Assembly: GCA_022570795.1 (NCBI GenBank)
Contig: JAKUDP010000003.1
Location: forward strand, 1,984,001 to 2,048,000
Source of the DNA: Sphaerulina vaccinii
Taxonomy: Eukaryota > Ascomycota > Dothideomycetes > Mycosphaerellales > Mycosphaerellaceae
Direction: 5' to 3'
DNA length: 64,000 nt
Both the position numbers and the translations under genes were made by a program. The notes below the pieces were generated by a model that was given only the letters and a program-made list of their open reading frames with translations, was not told the DNA's origin and did no database searches. Positions 46,201-58,221 of the stretch are shown one piece after another (position 1 is the stretch's first letter; every line of letters begins with the position of its first letter).

Positions 46201-47030
46201 CCTGCGTGGTAGAAACCCTAGCAAAAGGCAAAAGCGCCGAGAGGCTAAACTCTCGCTTAAAGCTGGCGCCCGCTCGCACACACCAAACGCGCTCCATCAG
46301 GTCCAGGATGCCCGTAGAGCTCCCGACACACCGGGTGCTCGACAGTTGTATTTCGGCTGTGGCTTTGGGACTGCATCGTCCGTCTAGGGCCATAACGTTG
46401 GCCTGTCTGCGACTCATTATTGCTTGCTCCCGCTCCTGGTGGATTTTCAGGACTAACTAGTCGACACTGTACGGAGCCTGCCGCTGGATTCATTCATCAA
46501 CAGACACTGTCCGCTTCTGCTGCATCTTCCCCCGGCAGCTGACGCTGAACCTTTTCATTGCCGGCAGCCAAACGTCGACTCCAGCTGCTGCCGTTGCGTT
46601 GACTCTCACCTACCACACCAGGCACCACACCTCCCGTCCAGTCCAGGATCAGATCCAGTCTCGTCTCGCCGAGGAGGCGTTTCCCTCGAGTGGCTTGCCT
46701 TGCCCTCTCTCAGCCTTACTTACGTCTCATCTCGTCTGCTGACGCTGCATCCATCCTCCCTCTTGTCTTGTCTTCCTGTCGGCCGCCACCTCATTTCGAT
46801 ACACGTCCACCTGCAGACACCGGCTTCCCACAGCTGCGGAACTGTTACAGCGTCCCCGATCAGTCGTGTCACCATTGCTCATTACTTGGACCTATTGCTA
46901 GGAAATCTGCCGGCACTGCTTGATGAACCACACCTCTATCCAACTTGTTGCATCCGCTGGTGTTCTTACGAGTCAACAAATGCCGGAGACCTTGCCGCGA
47001 GCAGCAGATACACTGGCCGATTGAGACACC
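40201..47030. other. Gene-poor 6.8-kb tract
   Basis: No recognisable gene, transposase, reverse transcriptase or integrase motif on either strand. Open frames reach 261 codons (minus, 42007-42792) and 214 codons (plus, 40669-41313), but their composition is Ser/Arg/His/Cys-heavy and they overlap others, as in non-coding GC-balanced DNA. Small features: (CAGCT)4 at 40766-40785, and a GCATGC-rich palindrome near 46140. The last 500 bases are pyrimidine-rich and probably form the leader of the following regulator gene. Confidence 0.5.
40766..40785. repeat. (CAGCT)4 pentanucleotide repeat
   Basis: Four perfect CAGCT units followed by CAGAT, in the gene-poor tract. Confidence 0.85.
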
Positions 47031-49871
47031 ATGTCGTACGGTCCTACACAAGCGGAGCCATTGAGACCATTCTCACATCATCACGAACGACATTCGAGCC
47101 ATACGAGTGATCGTTTGCCATATTCAAGCTCGCGACCTAATGTGGAACTTCCGCGACCTTTGGAGCCACGGCCACCTATGCAACAATTCTACACACACGA
47201 ATCATCAGAACATCAGCGACGTCCTGATGCATTCCGAAGCTCAGCTCCTAATCACTCAGAATTCCGACCTCAGTCGCAGAGTCTACCACGACTCCACGAT
47301 ATCTTAACTTCAACAGCGCCATCAGTGCCAAGTCCACCAACATATAGCTCTAGCTGGGGTGCCAATTCTGGTCACCCTCCTCCACCTCCACCTCCTGCTA
47401 GCCAGCACAACGGTGATGGTCGATATTCACATGGCCCATGGTATCCTCAGGCGAATCAGCATCCCCAGGAGCCTCATTCATATCAAGCACAGCCTAGACG
47501 TCTGGAACTACCCGTATTGGACACAAGCCCAGTCTCGCGACATGATAGCCATGCACCTCCACCATCGCCGTATGGTGGTGGTTCCAACTCTCGAGGCTAC
47601 GATCACGTTCAGCGCGAGCGATCACGTCAGACTTCGACGGGTTCCTATGCCCACAATGGAGCACCAAGTCCATATATGACCCTTGGACCCGAGGAACATC
47701 ACTACCGGACACCCACCGGACCACTAAGTCGTCCTAGCAGCGACAATTACGGTCCTGCGGGTCCTGAGTGTTCAAAGAAGTACTTGGGCATACGGGAGCT
47801 ACCAGGAGAGGGTACGTTTCACCTATATGATGGTGGCTATCGCATCCCTACACATGTTGATGGGGAAACCGTGAACCCAGCCTGGGGTCTTACCAAGGCC
47901 AACAAGCCCAGAAAGCGTCTTGCTATGGCTTGCCTGGACTGCCGAGAGAAGAAGATCAAGTGCGAGCCAGGCGCATCGAGCTGTCTGCAGTGTGAGAAAG
48001 CGAAGCGACCTTGTCGAAAGTAAGTGCTTCTCGTCCACTTCTCGTGCCTCATGCTAACCACAACCAGGGCACCTTCGCACCAATCTCAGAGCGAAACGTC
48101 TTCGGGTTCTGTCTGGCCCAATGGTACAGGTTCCCCACCTGGTAAGAGTGTTTCGGCTTTTAGTCCTCAAAGAGGACAGGAGATGGAGCATGATATGGCG
48201 AACAAGCGACGCGCGATGGATGAACAATCACCTTCTGGTGTGCCAAGCAAGAAGCACCGCTCTGCATCGCCAGTCTATGGCATGAATGGCAATGCACCGC
48301 CGCCAACCACCATTCCACACCAGCATACTTCACCAACGATGCCGAGCGCTCCAAGCAGAGGTCTCTCATGGGGAGTGGATCCATTTGCAGTTGACCCCGA
48401 TGTCACACTCCAAGTCTTGGACCACTTCTTCCAGGACGTGAACAATGCGACATATGGCATCTTCCCTCGTCACCACTTCATGCAATGGGTGCGAGGATGC
48501 CCCGAGAAGTCACAGAACGAGAAGCTTTTGCTTTATGCTATGCTCGCAATTGGCTCGATCTTTGCCGAGGATACTCATGCAGCATTTGGCCAACAGTGCG
48601 CTCATATTGCGGCTGACGCGCTGCAACATACTCAGGGGCGATATAGCATGGCCGTTGTGCAGGGTCGTCTTCTCCTAGGGCTATTCCATTTCGCGAAAGA
48701 CGCTACCGAGGTTGGGTGGGACTATATTGGAGCAGGAGTCGATGCTGCACTCTATCTTCGGTACAATACCGAGGAAGGATGCTCACGAAACGATACGAGT
48801 GCAAATGCCAGGAGTGAATTCGGGCTGTCTGCAGAGCAGCTGGTGGAGTGCAAACGTCGTACGCTATGGTCAGCGTTCATGATGGATCGTTATTGCGGCA
48901 GCCGGTCCACTCTTGTCAACCCGAAGGACATCTTTCTCCGATTACCGTGCCTGGACGACAGTTTCGAGCGCGGTCTGAAATCAGAAGCGCCACACTACGA
49001 CAACGGGATCATCGATCCAGCAAAGGCCAACGTTACCCCCGCAAGCCCCATATCGCCCATGGGTTGGCTCTGTCTCATGACAGCCATCTGGGGTGACGTT
49101 GTTGACTTTGTGTATCGAGCGCCGCAAAGATCGCCAGTCACTTACAAGGAGGAGTATGAAAGGTTCTACGAGCAGACTGCAGCTGCTCTACAGAACTGGT
49201 CTGCAAGACTACCAGAGCAATTGAAGTCGTCGAGAACGAACGTGGAGCGCAGCATCAAGGGAGCTTATGCCGGTCCTTATGTTTCGATGCACATCTTGTA
49301 CCACCTCTCTTGGGTGAAGATGAACAGATTCGTCAGGCACTCGCTAGTTCCAAGCCTGATCACGCGGAACATTCGCGCGACTCACCATCACTCGCATGAA
49401 TTGCTACAGGTGCTAAGCACTCTCCGCGCTGCCAAGTGGGATATGGCAGAGAAGGATGGTCACATTGCCTCCTTTTCCTTCACAACACCTTTCGCTGGCT
49501 ACGCGATTTTGGCAGCTATTGATGTCGTCGGAGCTGGTGGTCTCGATACACACCTCAAGTCAACATTGGACCTCATCAGTTGCGGGCTCGAGAGCCTACG
49601 CGAACTTGCCAGGTACTGGAACAGTGCCAGGGACCAAGACAAAGCGTGCGAAAAGCGATACTACCAGATCCACAATGTCCTGAAGCATCCATTCACAGCA
49701 CGCAGTGGCTGCTGGCTTGGACGCGAGTGGGGCGTTCACTCCTCTTTGGAGAAAGAGTTTTCCGAGGAAGACGATTGCATATATGGCGCGGACGATAGAA
49801 TGTACTTCGATGCATTAAGGGAAGATGGTCCGAACGGAAGGTCGCCCAGCGCAGGCCAACGCACAGCATAA
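47031..49871 (+). CDS. Zn2Cys6 transcription factor with fungal-specific regulatory domain
   Basis: Nuclear DNA-binding regulator. Exons 47031-48019 and 48068-49871 (48-bp intron, GTAAGT, GCTAAC, CAG) give 930 residues. The first 260 residues are Pro/Ser/His/Tyr-rich and probably disordered. A conserved lead-in (YLGIRELPGEGTFHLYDGG, then NPAWGLTKANKPRKR) precedes the binuclear cluster ACLDCREKKIKC, then CLQCEKAKRPCRK (C-x2-C-x6-C-x6-C-x2-C-x6-C, near residues 305-330). The intron falls exactly at the end of the cluster. The middle homology domain follows (VDPDVTLQVLDHFFQDVNNA, YAMLAIGSIFAEDT, KRRTLWSAFMMDRYCGSRST). It is not near a metabolite cluster; its large 5' region suggests a regulated or developmental factor. 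I cannot name the orthologue. Confidence 0.92.
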
Positions 49872-51635
49872 GGCTGTCTTGAGGCATATATCGACAGGAG
49901 GTTACGTGTGCTGTGTGGTTGGAGCACTCCGTCTGGGCTAGGACCACAGCACTACGATTGACGACTAATGAAGCAAGAATGCTTCCTGTAATACCCATTT
50001 CGGTCGGAAAGAGACCTTGTAGATAGTTTGTACTCACGATAATGTGATATTGTCGGCTCTGACGCAGAGTGACAAAACATACTTCTTCACTACCTCGCGT
50101 TAGGGAATCGATCGCCCGACGTTCATCCCACTGTGAAAAGCGTGTCGAAAGCTACATCACCATGGCATTGTGTCCAGCTCACGCACGGAGATCATCAAGT
50201 ATAAGGTTCGAACGTTTGATCGCACGCCGCGAGATCACTCCTTTTCCTTGAGTAGCCCTACACTTAAGATCGGCTCCTTCGCTCATCTCGGCATGTACGG
50301 CATCCCGAAGATAACCTTCCACACACGTTGTGACTGTGATCGTTTTCACGCGTGTGCTGTGCCATCTCATAGCAACGTGCACATCCACACCCACGCATCT
50401 TACTCGTACGGGTTATTAGTGGTATCCAATCAAGTTGGTCTCGAACCAGCGGCTTGAAAGCCTGCTTGCCCAGCCACGATCCTTGCCAACAACCAGACCA
50501 GCCGAACTACTGGCGAGCGGAATCATTGTTATCGCATGAGACACCATGTGAATCAAGTTGTACAATTCGTTGAACGATGATCAATGTCCAAATGGTATCT
50601 TGCATGAGTCGTGCTCGATCGGCATTTCGAAAAGGCGACGAGCTGCCGAGTGCATGCCGCACTTCTCGCGTAAAGTCCTCAAGTTTGGGCAATTGCAGCT
50701 GCAAGTTGTTCTCTGGCTCAGCTCGCTTGCATGAAATTCCCTTGCACACATTCTTCAGAATCTCATCTTGTGGCGATCGTACTGCTGACGAGGCGGGGCG
50801 ACGGCAAATGCGCCGCCCTGCTGCATATGCGTGTACATATCCAGCGCATGATGTGGTTGTTATCTACAAATTATAATGCTTCCAATGCCTTTAGCATTAA
50901 AGTCGCTAACCTACCTTGCCGATCGTCGATCCTTCCCGGACGAGCAAGGCCTCCCTGTCAGCAAGCTGCAGCACTGTCCGCTGCCGCGGTACCGAAGCGG
51001 CTAAAGACTCTCATCACACAAGTGGTCCGAGTACACATTCGCGACCGAACCTATATAAAAACGAAATCAGGATATTCCAACTCCACTATGGCACTCCACA
51101 CAGAGACAAGGTCTCACACGGATTTCGTACTCCGAGGATCTTTCTGCACTGCCGTTGCCTAAGCCGAGACATGGTGCTCATGCCCCCTGGTATGGAATTA
51201 AGCCCGTGGCTCTCGCTGTCGGTATACCAGGTGTAAACGTTGGTTGCATGCATATAGGCGCGGGACGTGAGTCCAAGCGACAAGCAAGCAGAGGTCTAGC
51301 CAGCTAGTCCAGTGAGATACCATGTCAGGGTATCGGCTCCACGCATTCAAGGCACTGTTCGTACGCTCGTCGCCCGCAGCCCATGCTCGTGTCGCATCCT
51401 CCAAGCCATACCTATCTAACGTATCTCTGGAAGCCAGGACATGTTCCAAGAAAAGCTGCCTCGGAGCCTTTCACCGCGGTGGGTATGGTATGCGCAGCGA
51501 CGAGATAGCTTGGAGCCAAGATCGCAGAAGGTGATGTGGTGAGCTCTCAGGACACGGCTCTCCTGCGTCCAGCGATTTGCCACGAGGCAGCTTACTGCAG
51601 TGTTGATGCAGCTCCCCGTGTGCTTTGTTGGTGTA
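49872..51635. other. Intergenic region between the Zn2Cys6 factor and GTR1
   Basis: 1.76 kb. Most frames are uninformative. A minus-strand stretch near 50510-50850 has protein-like character but is broken (see 50507-50850). Otherwise nothing recognised. Confidence 0.45.
50507..50850 (-). pseudogene. Possible gene relic, unknown family
   Basis: On the minus strand an ATG near 50828 begins MQQGGAFAVAPPRQQYDRHK and then stops. Shifting frame by one base at that point continues DEILKNVCKGI, then ENNLQLQLPKLEDFTREVRH and LMQDTIWTLIIVQRIVQLDS to a stop at 50507. The second part looks coding, but I recognise no domain. It may be a frameshifted relic or an unresolved intron. Confidence 0.25.
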
Positions 51636-52783
51636 TCATCCGTCATGCATTCGACTTGACATGGGTTCAGAGTCCTCACTACCTCGCTCTTCGTCGCGAG
51701 TTGCGGCCGCGTCGCGATGTGCGCTATTGGACTGCAGATCTTTGCCCTTCTTCTCCACTATGTCTAGGTGTGCGAACTCCGTTCGAGCAAGCTGGACGTT
51801 CACCCTAGCGGCATTGTAGGATGCCTCATCGCTTGGCATTACAACTGCCAAGTTGGTGTTCTCCGTGAGGCGCGTGATGAAGAACATGAATGCTCCGGTC
51901 TTGATTTGCATCTCTGCAAATGAGACCTCCGATGGCATCGTTCCAGTGTGCTTGGACATTGAGTGCTTGTGCGTCTTGAGTATACTGCTTATACGTTCAA
52001 ATCGATCTGTGTAAGGATTCTGCGCTTCGTTGCCTCTCGTGATATGGGTCACTACCAGGCAAGTCGTGCGCTCGTATAGTATCATCTCTCGAGCATCGAG
52101 TAGATCTGCGAGCTTTCCCAGCATACCTTCGATGACGGTAGCGTTGGGTACGAGGAAGTGGATGACTTGCGTCCAGGCTCGGTATAGGCTCTGGTCCCAG
52201 ATGGAGCTTGGACATATGTCGACTTGCTTGCCTGTAAAGCCTTCGTTCTCACATGTTGCACGGATCTCGCTCACTTTGCGGCCATATAGTGCACCTTTCT
52301 GCTCGCCGGAGATCAAGTCCATCTTGTGCACGAGAACGAAGATCTTGCTGTTCGGGCTGAACTCCTGCAATGCTCGTATCGTATTGGCGAAACTGAGCAT
52401 GTCCGGAGCAGCTTCTCTCGATGCAATGTCGAACACGAAGATCAAGACAGCCACAGAGGTAAAGACATGAGATCGCTGGTTTGTCAAATAAGATTCAACA
52501 AAGGAGTCCTGACTGCAAAATAGTTTTGTCAGTCACCTACCAGTGCAACAGAGACTATGTTGCTTGCTTACCCTCCACAATCCCATAGGTTTAGCATGAG
52601 GTTGCCCATGAATTTGATGTTGCTGTGCTCCACGTCGACGGTCGCGCCCAGCTTCCTGACATCCTTCGCGACGTAGTTCTGGAATATGATAGAGCGCATT
52701 GACGATTTGCCTGCGCCGGACCTGCCCATCAGCAAGACCTTGCGCTGCTTGTGGCGTTTGCTGCTGCGTTCCATGGTACTCAT
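51636..52783 (-). CDS. GTR1: Rag-family GTPase Gtr1 (TORC1 activation, EGO complex)
   Basis: Ras-like GTPase of the RagA/B-Gtr1 class that signals amino-acid sufficiency to TORC1 at the vacuole. Exons 52783-52572 and 52512-51636 (59-bp intron) give 362 residues. P-loop [15 protein letters not shown], switch [18 protein letters not shown], and [12 protein letters not shown] (G3) spanning the intron; HKMDLIS is the G4-like motif typical of Gtr1. The C-terminal roadblock-like domain begins near [12 protein letters not shown]. The last 35 residues are charged and family-variable. A second Met at codon 4 is an alternative start. The intron interrupts the G3 region, and unspliced RNA would stop there. 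Confidence 0.95.
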
Positions 52784-53418
52784 GCTGGGCGAAACTTGTG
52801 AGGGTGTTCAGCGAGGGCCGCCGTCTTGGGCGCGTGGGCGCTCTATATGCGCGCGCGTTGTATGAGCGTCAAAAGGAGGTGGCAGCGATAGAGTGGGATG
52901 TGATGTAGTGGGACATCCTTGCCAAGAGACAAAGTTTCGTACCCACTCTGCTCCTTCCTCTTTTACGTCCTTAATCTTCCTCTTCACTTCACCTCACCGC
53001 ACCAACCACAACCTTCCTCGCCGAAGACCATCTCCCAGCTCCTACCTATAAGGACCCATAAGGCTATGTGTATTCAAGATGATGAACACCTGCGTATGCC
53101 GCGATTCTCGGCAACCGCCATGCCATTGTGGATACAAGCGTTTCACATAGACGCAAGATTGCGTACAGCGCGGGCTCATACCCTTCATTCAGACAGACAT
53201 CTCTCTATACGCTACGCTGATCTACTGGCAGTGTAGTTTCAGCGTCTCGCCTGCGAAATGCGCTTTCTACGGAGAAATTGACAAGAAACGTCTTGCGATA
53301 TTGGTTCAGCCTATGGCTTTTGAGTATACTACTTCACTGCATCCGCATCGCCTTCGGTCAAGCTTTCCAAGCATTCAACACTCTTTCAAGGATTGCTTCG
53401 TGCTCATTTCCTCTTTTC
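52784..53418. other. Divergent promoter region GTR1 / rhamnogalacturonase
   Basis: About 635 bases. CT/CA-rich around 52960-53050. A longer in-frame extension of the downstream gene to 53278 was rejected because it hides the signal peptide. No other gene seen. Confidence 0.5.
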
Positions 53419-55095
53419 ATGATGTTCAGCACACTGTTCATTACCTTCTTGGCTGTTGCCGCGCAGGTTGCTGCACAATCCGCCGAGCTCTCAGGCAGCG
53501 TGGGGCCACTGACTACGATCGCAGAGAAGAAGGCTGTGGCCACCTGCGATATCACAGATTATGGTGCTACGGCAGATGGAGAGACAGATATCTCTGATGC
53601 ACTGAATCAGGCCTTTGCAGCCTGCAAGACTGGTGGTGTTGTGGTTATTCCATCTGGAGACTTCGCTCTGAGCACATGGGTACTACTAAACGGCGGGAGC
53701 GCGTGGGCTCTTCAACTCGACGGAACGATATACCGAACTGGCACAGCGGGCGGCAACATGATCTTCATCGAGTAAGCAAAGTAGTAGGCAGAAGGAATGG
53801 CCTTTCTGCAGTGTCTCACTAAGCTCGCACTTACTAAGACGTCAAGCTTGGGAATAGACACTAATGAGACAGCGTGCGTTTTCAGAGATACTTGCTAACC
53901 CTTCTACCTACTACTTTTAGGCACACTGATGACTTCGAGATGTTCTCATCGACTGGCGAGGGCGCAATACAGGGGTATGGCTACGAGTTCCACAAAGATG
54001 GTGAGGACGGAGCACGGATCCTACGTTTCTACGACGCGACCAACTTCAGCATTCACGATATCATCCTAGTGGATGCACCAGCCTTCCACTTCGTGTTAGA
54101 TACGTGCGATAGCGGCGAAGTGTACAACATGCTCATCCGAGGAGCCAACAAGGGTGGTCTGGATGGCATCGATGTCTTCAGCACTAACATCTGGCTGCAC
54201 GACATTATGGTCACTAATAAGGTATGTCAAAACACTGTTGCAGATCTCCTCACACGCATTGACCCGTTCTCTAGGACGAGTGCGTCACTGTCAAGAGCCC
54301 ATCGACGAACATCTTGGTAGAGAACATCTACTGCAACTGGAGTGGTGGCTGTGCAATGGGCTCTCTTGGCTCGGGTGTGGATGTGAGCAACATCACTTAT
54401 CGCAACGTCTATACATGTAAGCAGAAGAGACAGCCTGCTCCTCAAGAGATGTTCGCTGACTCTACACATTAGACATGTCCAACCAGGAATATATGGTAAG
54501 ATGCAGAATGACGTGAATCTACTACTGCGAACTTGGTCCTGATGCTTACATGGAGTAGATCAAGAGTAATGGCGGCGATGGCACCGTTTCCAACGTCGTG
54601 CTAGAGAACTTCATTGGCCGTAGTAACGCTTACTCCCTGGACATCGATCAATACTGGAGCAGCATGGATACGATATCTGGAGGTGGCGTCCAGCTAAGCA
54701 ATATTCAGATCTCGAACTGGACTGGTACCGAAGCAGATGGTACTCAGCGCGGCCCAGTGAAGATTATGTGTGCAGATGGCGCTCCCTGCACTGGCATCGA
54801 CATCACAGACTTCGCGATGTGGACAGAGTCGGGCGACAGCCAAACCTATTCATGTAGGAGCGCATACACCTCACTCGACGAAGCACCCTTCTGTCTCAAG
54901 GCTGGCACAGGCGATGCGTCCTACTCAGCGACGACAATCACCGCCACATCAGCTCCCACAGGCTACACCGCAGCAACCATGGCTGACGATCTTGCGGACT
55001 CCTTCGGCACGACTGCCAGTATCCCAATTCCTACCTGGCCAGCCAGCTTCTTCCCCGGCATCGTCCCTATAAGCACTCTTGCTGCCAGCGCTTGA
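53419..55095 (+). CDS. Rhamnogalacturonan hydrolase, GH28 (rhamnogalacturonase A-like)
   Basis: Secreted pectinase that cleaves the rhamnose/galacturonate backbone of rhamnogalacturonan I. Exons 53419-53771, 53921-54221, 54275-54416, 54473-54495 and 54559-55095 give 451 residues. [20 protein letters not shown] is the signal peptide. GH28 beta-helix blocks: [30 protein letters not shown] and [20 protein letters not shown] (catalytic Asp region), [12 protein letters not shown] replacing the polygalacturonase GHG, and RNVYTYMSNQEYMIKSNGG. The tail [14 protein letters not shown] is typical of RhgA-type enzymes. Exon 4 is only 23 bases. Intron 1 (149 bp) is the best-preserved introner-like element in the window and splits the codon before HTDDFEMF; the other introns are 53-63 bp. 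Confidence 0.95.
53772..53920 (+). mobile_element. Introner-like element (ILE), best-preserved copy
   Basis: This 149-bp intron is nearly identical to the intron at 60654-60513 in an unrelated gene on the other strand. The first 24 bases are the same, and about 98 further bases differ at one position. The ends form terminal inverted repeats: 53778-53795 pairs with 53900-53917 (18 bases, one mismatch). An internal dyad (TGTCTCACTAAG with CTAATGAGACA) would extend the hairpin. Branch CTTGCTAACC and CTTTTAG acceptor lie inside the element, so an insertion is ready to splice. It occurs in the rhamnogalacturonase gene. Confidence 0.9.
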
Positions 55096-57188
55096 GCCAA
55101 TTCGAAGCAGCGAGGGGGCTCTACCGGGAAAACACCTTCAGCCAAGTCCTCGACGTCAACATAACACTCAAGACTAGTGGACAGATTAGCTTTCGCAGTT
55201 GCCGTCTCCTCCAGATCTCAGCAGTCGAACTAGAGACTCCCGCAAGCCTTGGGCTCCCAAATGCTTATCTCAAACCTAATCTGATCTTCCAAACTCAATT
55301 ACCCACAGCTCTAAACTCTGACCTCGGCTAGTCTAGCACACTCCATCACACCGAGCTATCTCGGCTCTCGTAAGACACGGCACTCCTACGGCTGCTATAC
55401 CACGAGCAGCGAGCCCTCCGAGTGAGTTGCGGCGTGGCCGTCGCTTAGGTTATGGACACTCTGGTCACTGCCGCAATGGCTTTGAGTTACCTGTGAAATG
55501 CTAACACATGCCGAGTGTGGTTCAGCTCTTGAGTACCGATAGGGTAGATGATATCCTCATCTACAGACTATCATTCGCACTCTGCGCTTGTTCAGATAGG
55601 AGCGCTGAGATCTGGCGAGTGACAGACCAAGGATACAAGATCGACAATGGTCGCGTCCAATATCACTGGCACACAAGGAAGGTCATCACGTCACTGAGAG
55701 GCCGGCACCGAGGGTTGTTCTCTTCACAGCTGAGACTACTCCAGCGAAGGATCAATCCGCGTGCTTCTTTTGCAATCCAACAATTACTGCGAGTGCACCA
55801 ATCAGAGACTGGGTACAGGATAGGTCATCCATCAGCCAGCCTCATACTGTAACCTTGGCATCAGTCAAGAATCATGCCGAAGCCTCAATAGCCCTAAAGG
55901 ACCGGCATCTGCCAGACCCTTCTCCAGCCCTCAGAAGACCTCGCAGTATCTTCCGTATTCGTATCTACTCGATCGATATTGGTGCGAAGTCATAAGTGCA
56001 CGACGGACTCGGACTTGAGGCCGCCTGCTAGCATCGGTACATTTCACCCACCACGCGCGCGAGGTGCTTTGCCACACACATGTGGCGTCTAGGCCACGAG
56101 CTTACCATGCAGCGCCTCCACTCCTCTAGTACGTCGCTTAGAGATGTGGCTGACACTTTCAAGACTCGCGAGTGCGATATGAGACCAATTACTGCTTTAG
56201 GTATGGCCAAGGACATAAACAAGTTGCAAGAAGTGATCTTCGCTTGCACGAAGGATCAGAGGCATCTATTTCGCAGATCGAAGGATTAATCGATTGTGAA
56301 GAAGTGAGCCTAGCTACTTCAGGTATGTGTAGATCTTGATGCTCCTCCCTCGAAGATGGATGCGATCATCATCCTACACGAGCTACAGTACCTTTGTCGC
56401 ACTGCGGCCGCTCGCGGAGAGCTACCTTGAGCGGTCGCACGCTCTGGTTCTTTGACTTGGCTGACGAATGGTCTTGCATCGAGTTAGGGGGACTACTTCT
56501 CTCGTGGCACGCACGCGATCGAAGGTTGGAGATGCTTTTGAACGCTCTGTCTGGAAATGGAAGAGCTTGGAGCTCGCGCATGAGCAGAGAGCACCTCACC
56601 TGATCACAAGTCTGCGAAGTGCGATCGCAGCACATGAGGCTCTTCTGTCCGCCATGCTGCTTTGTATGATGAATGGCTTTCTCGAAGCATCAGCCACTGC
56701 AGACTTGTTTGCGTGTCTTTCCTTGCGAACCGTTGAGCTGGAATATGTTATTATTATGGGACTCCTTACTCGTGGCTGTAGATGAGACACGTATTTCGAA
56801 TGAAGCCCGTTGCTGCTTCACCTGGATGTCTGGAGAAGTCCTTGTGTTGATGAGGGCGAAGATGGTAGTTGACGAGTATATAGCAGCCGGCTATTGCCGG
56901 CAAAAGGAGCCTCATATCAGCCGGACCTCTTGCACACGAAGAACGTCGACCTGTCCACCTTCATTGAAGAATGGATAATCTCACGGTTCTCCTTCGTCGA
57001 CGCTGTCTCACCCAGTCGGGATAACGTAGCACGTTCCAAGCCCACCAAGCAGGCAAGCACGAGTACCACGCGTACAGTTCCTTGCACATCCGCATAAGCC
57101 CGCTTTTCTTCATCAACTATACTATCTAAACTGACAGTCAAGCTATCATATCATACAGAACGAACATCCAGATCAGAACAGTATAGCC
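55096..57188. other. Intergenic region, 2.1 kb
   Basis: No recognised gene on either strand; open frames of up to about 115 codons have no motif and overlap each other. No copies of the ILE sequence seen here. Confidence 0.5.
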
Positions 57189-58019
57189 ATGAAAGTCATA
57201 CTCGCAGGCTCCACAGGCTTCGTTGGCAGCGAGATCTTAACCCAATTGATCGCCCACAACTACGTCAATCACATCTATCTCCTCACTCGTCGACCGCACC
57301 CTGATCCAAAGGTCAACAGCTCCAAGAAGATCACACAAATCCTCCACGAAGATTTCGAATCATACCCAGACTCGCTCGTCCAGCGCTTCCGTGACGAAGG
57401 TGTAGAGGCTTGCATATGGAGTCTGGGCGGACCTGTTGCATCGTTCAAGAGCATAGATGAAGCGAGGGAAGTTGGCGTGAACTTTCCTGCTGCAGCTGCA
57501 GAAGCGTTCAATGATGGGATAGCAAAGCATATGGAGCCTTATGCTGGATATCCGGAGAAGTCACCTGGACCAGGACAGAAGAGGTTTCCTTTTAGATTCG
57601 TCTTCATTAGTGGATGGGGCGCTGAGCAGGATCAGTTCAAGAGACTGTGGATGTATAGTGAGAGTAGAAAGATTAAAGGTGCTGCGGAGAAGGCTTTGTT
57701 GGATGTTGTTTCGAGAGCTGAGGAGAAGCCATTGAATCCGGGTGATGGAAGTGATGCGAAGGTCAATATGAGGGTCAATACGGGCGAGAAGCATAGAGGC
57801 TTCGAGGTAGTGGCTCTACGGCCGGGCACAGTATTGAAGGGAGATGCTGAGGGCATGATGACAGTTGTGACCGAGGCTGTCGTCCCCAGCATTGCTGTTC
57901 AGAGGCTGGCGAAGTCAGCGATAAAGGTCGCCTTTCATGGTGCTGCTGGCAAGACTATCCTGGAGAATAAGGACTGTCTTGGTGAAGACTGGGCCATGGT
58001 CAACTCATTCATGATGTGA
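57189..58019 (+). CDS. NAD(P)-binding Rossmann-fold protein (HTATIP2-like atypical SDR)
   Basis: Single-exon 276-residue protein beginning MKVILAGSTGFVGSEILTQL, a GxTGxxG dinucleotide-binding motif at the very N-terminus. Then YLLTRRPHPDP, ACIWSLGGP, FRFVFISGWGAEQD, MYSESRKIKGAAEKALLD (YxxxK region of atypical SDRs) and FEVVALRPGTVLKG. Arrangement and length resemble the small fungal HTATIP2/NAD-dependent epimerase-like proteins. Possibly cytosolic. The reaction is unknown, and the neighbours give no pathway hint. Confidence 0.75.
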   Translation: MKVILAGSTGFVGSEILTQLIAHNYVNHIYLLTRRPHPDPKVNSSKKITQILHEDFESYPDSLVQRFRDEGVEACIWSLGGPVASFKSIDEAREVGVNFPAAAAEAFNDGIAKHMEPYAGYPEKSPGPGQKRFPFRFVFISGWGAEQDQFKRLWMYSESRKIKGAAEKALLDVVSRAEEKPLNPGDGSDAKVNMRVNTGEKHRGFEVVALRPGTVLKGDAEGMMTVVTEAVVPSIAVQRLAKSAIKVAFHGAAGKTILENKDCLGEDWAMVNSFMM

Positions 58020-58221
58020 AAAAGTCATTATCCTGCCGGGACTATACATCTCCAAATGCAACGCACTCAACTACCGCGTGCTGTCGTTGCCTCCGGATGC
58101 CTGGCTTACGAGAAGCCGCAGAGAGAGCAGTGCCAATATCTCCATTCTAGCCAAACGACCACGCTCAGCGCAGCTCCTCTGCGCTTACAGCTGTGCGCGC
58201 AACCGTATCAGAGATACTTTC

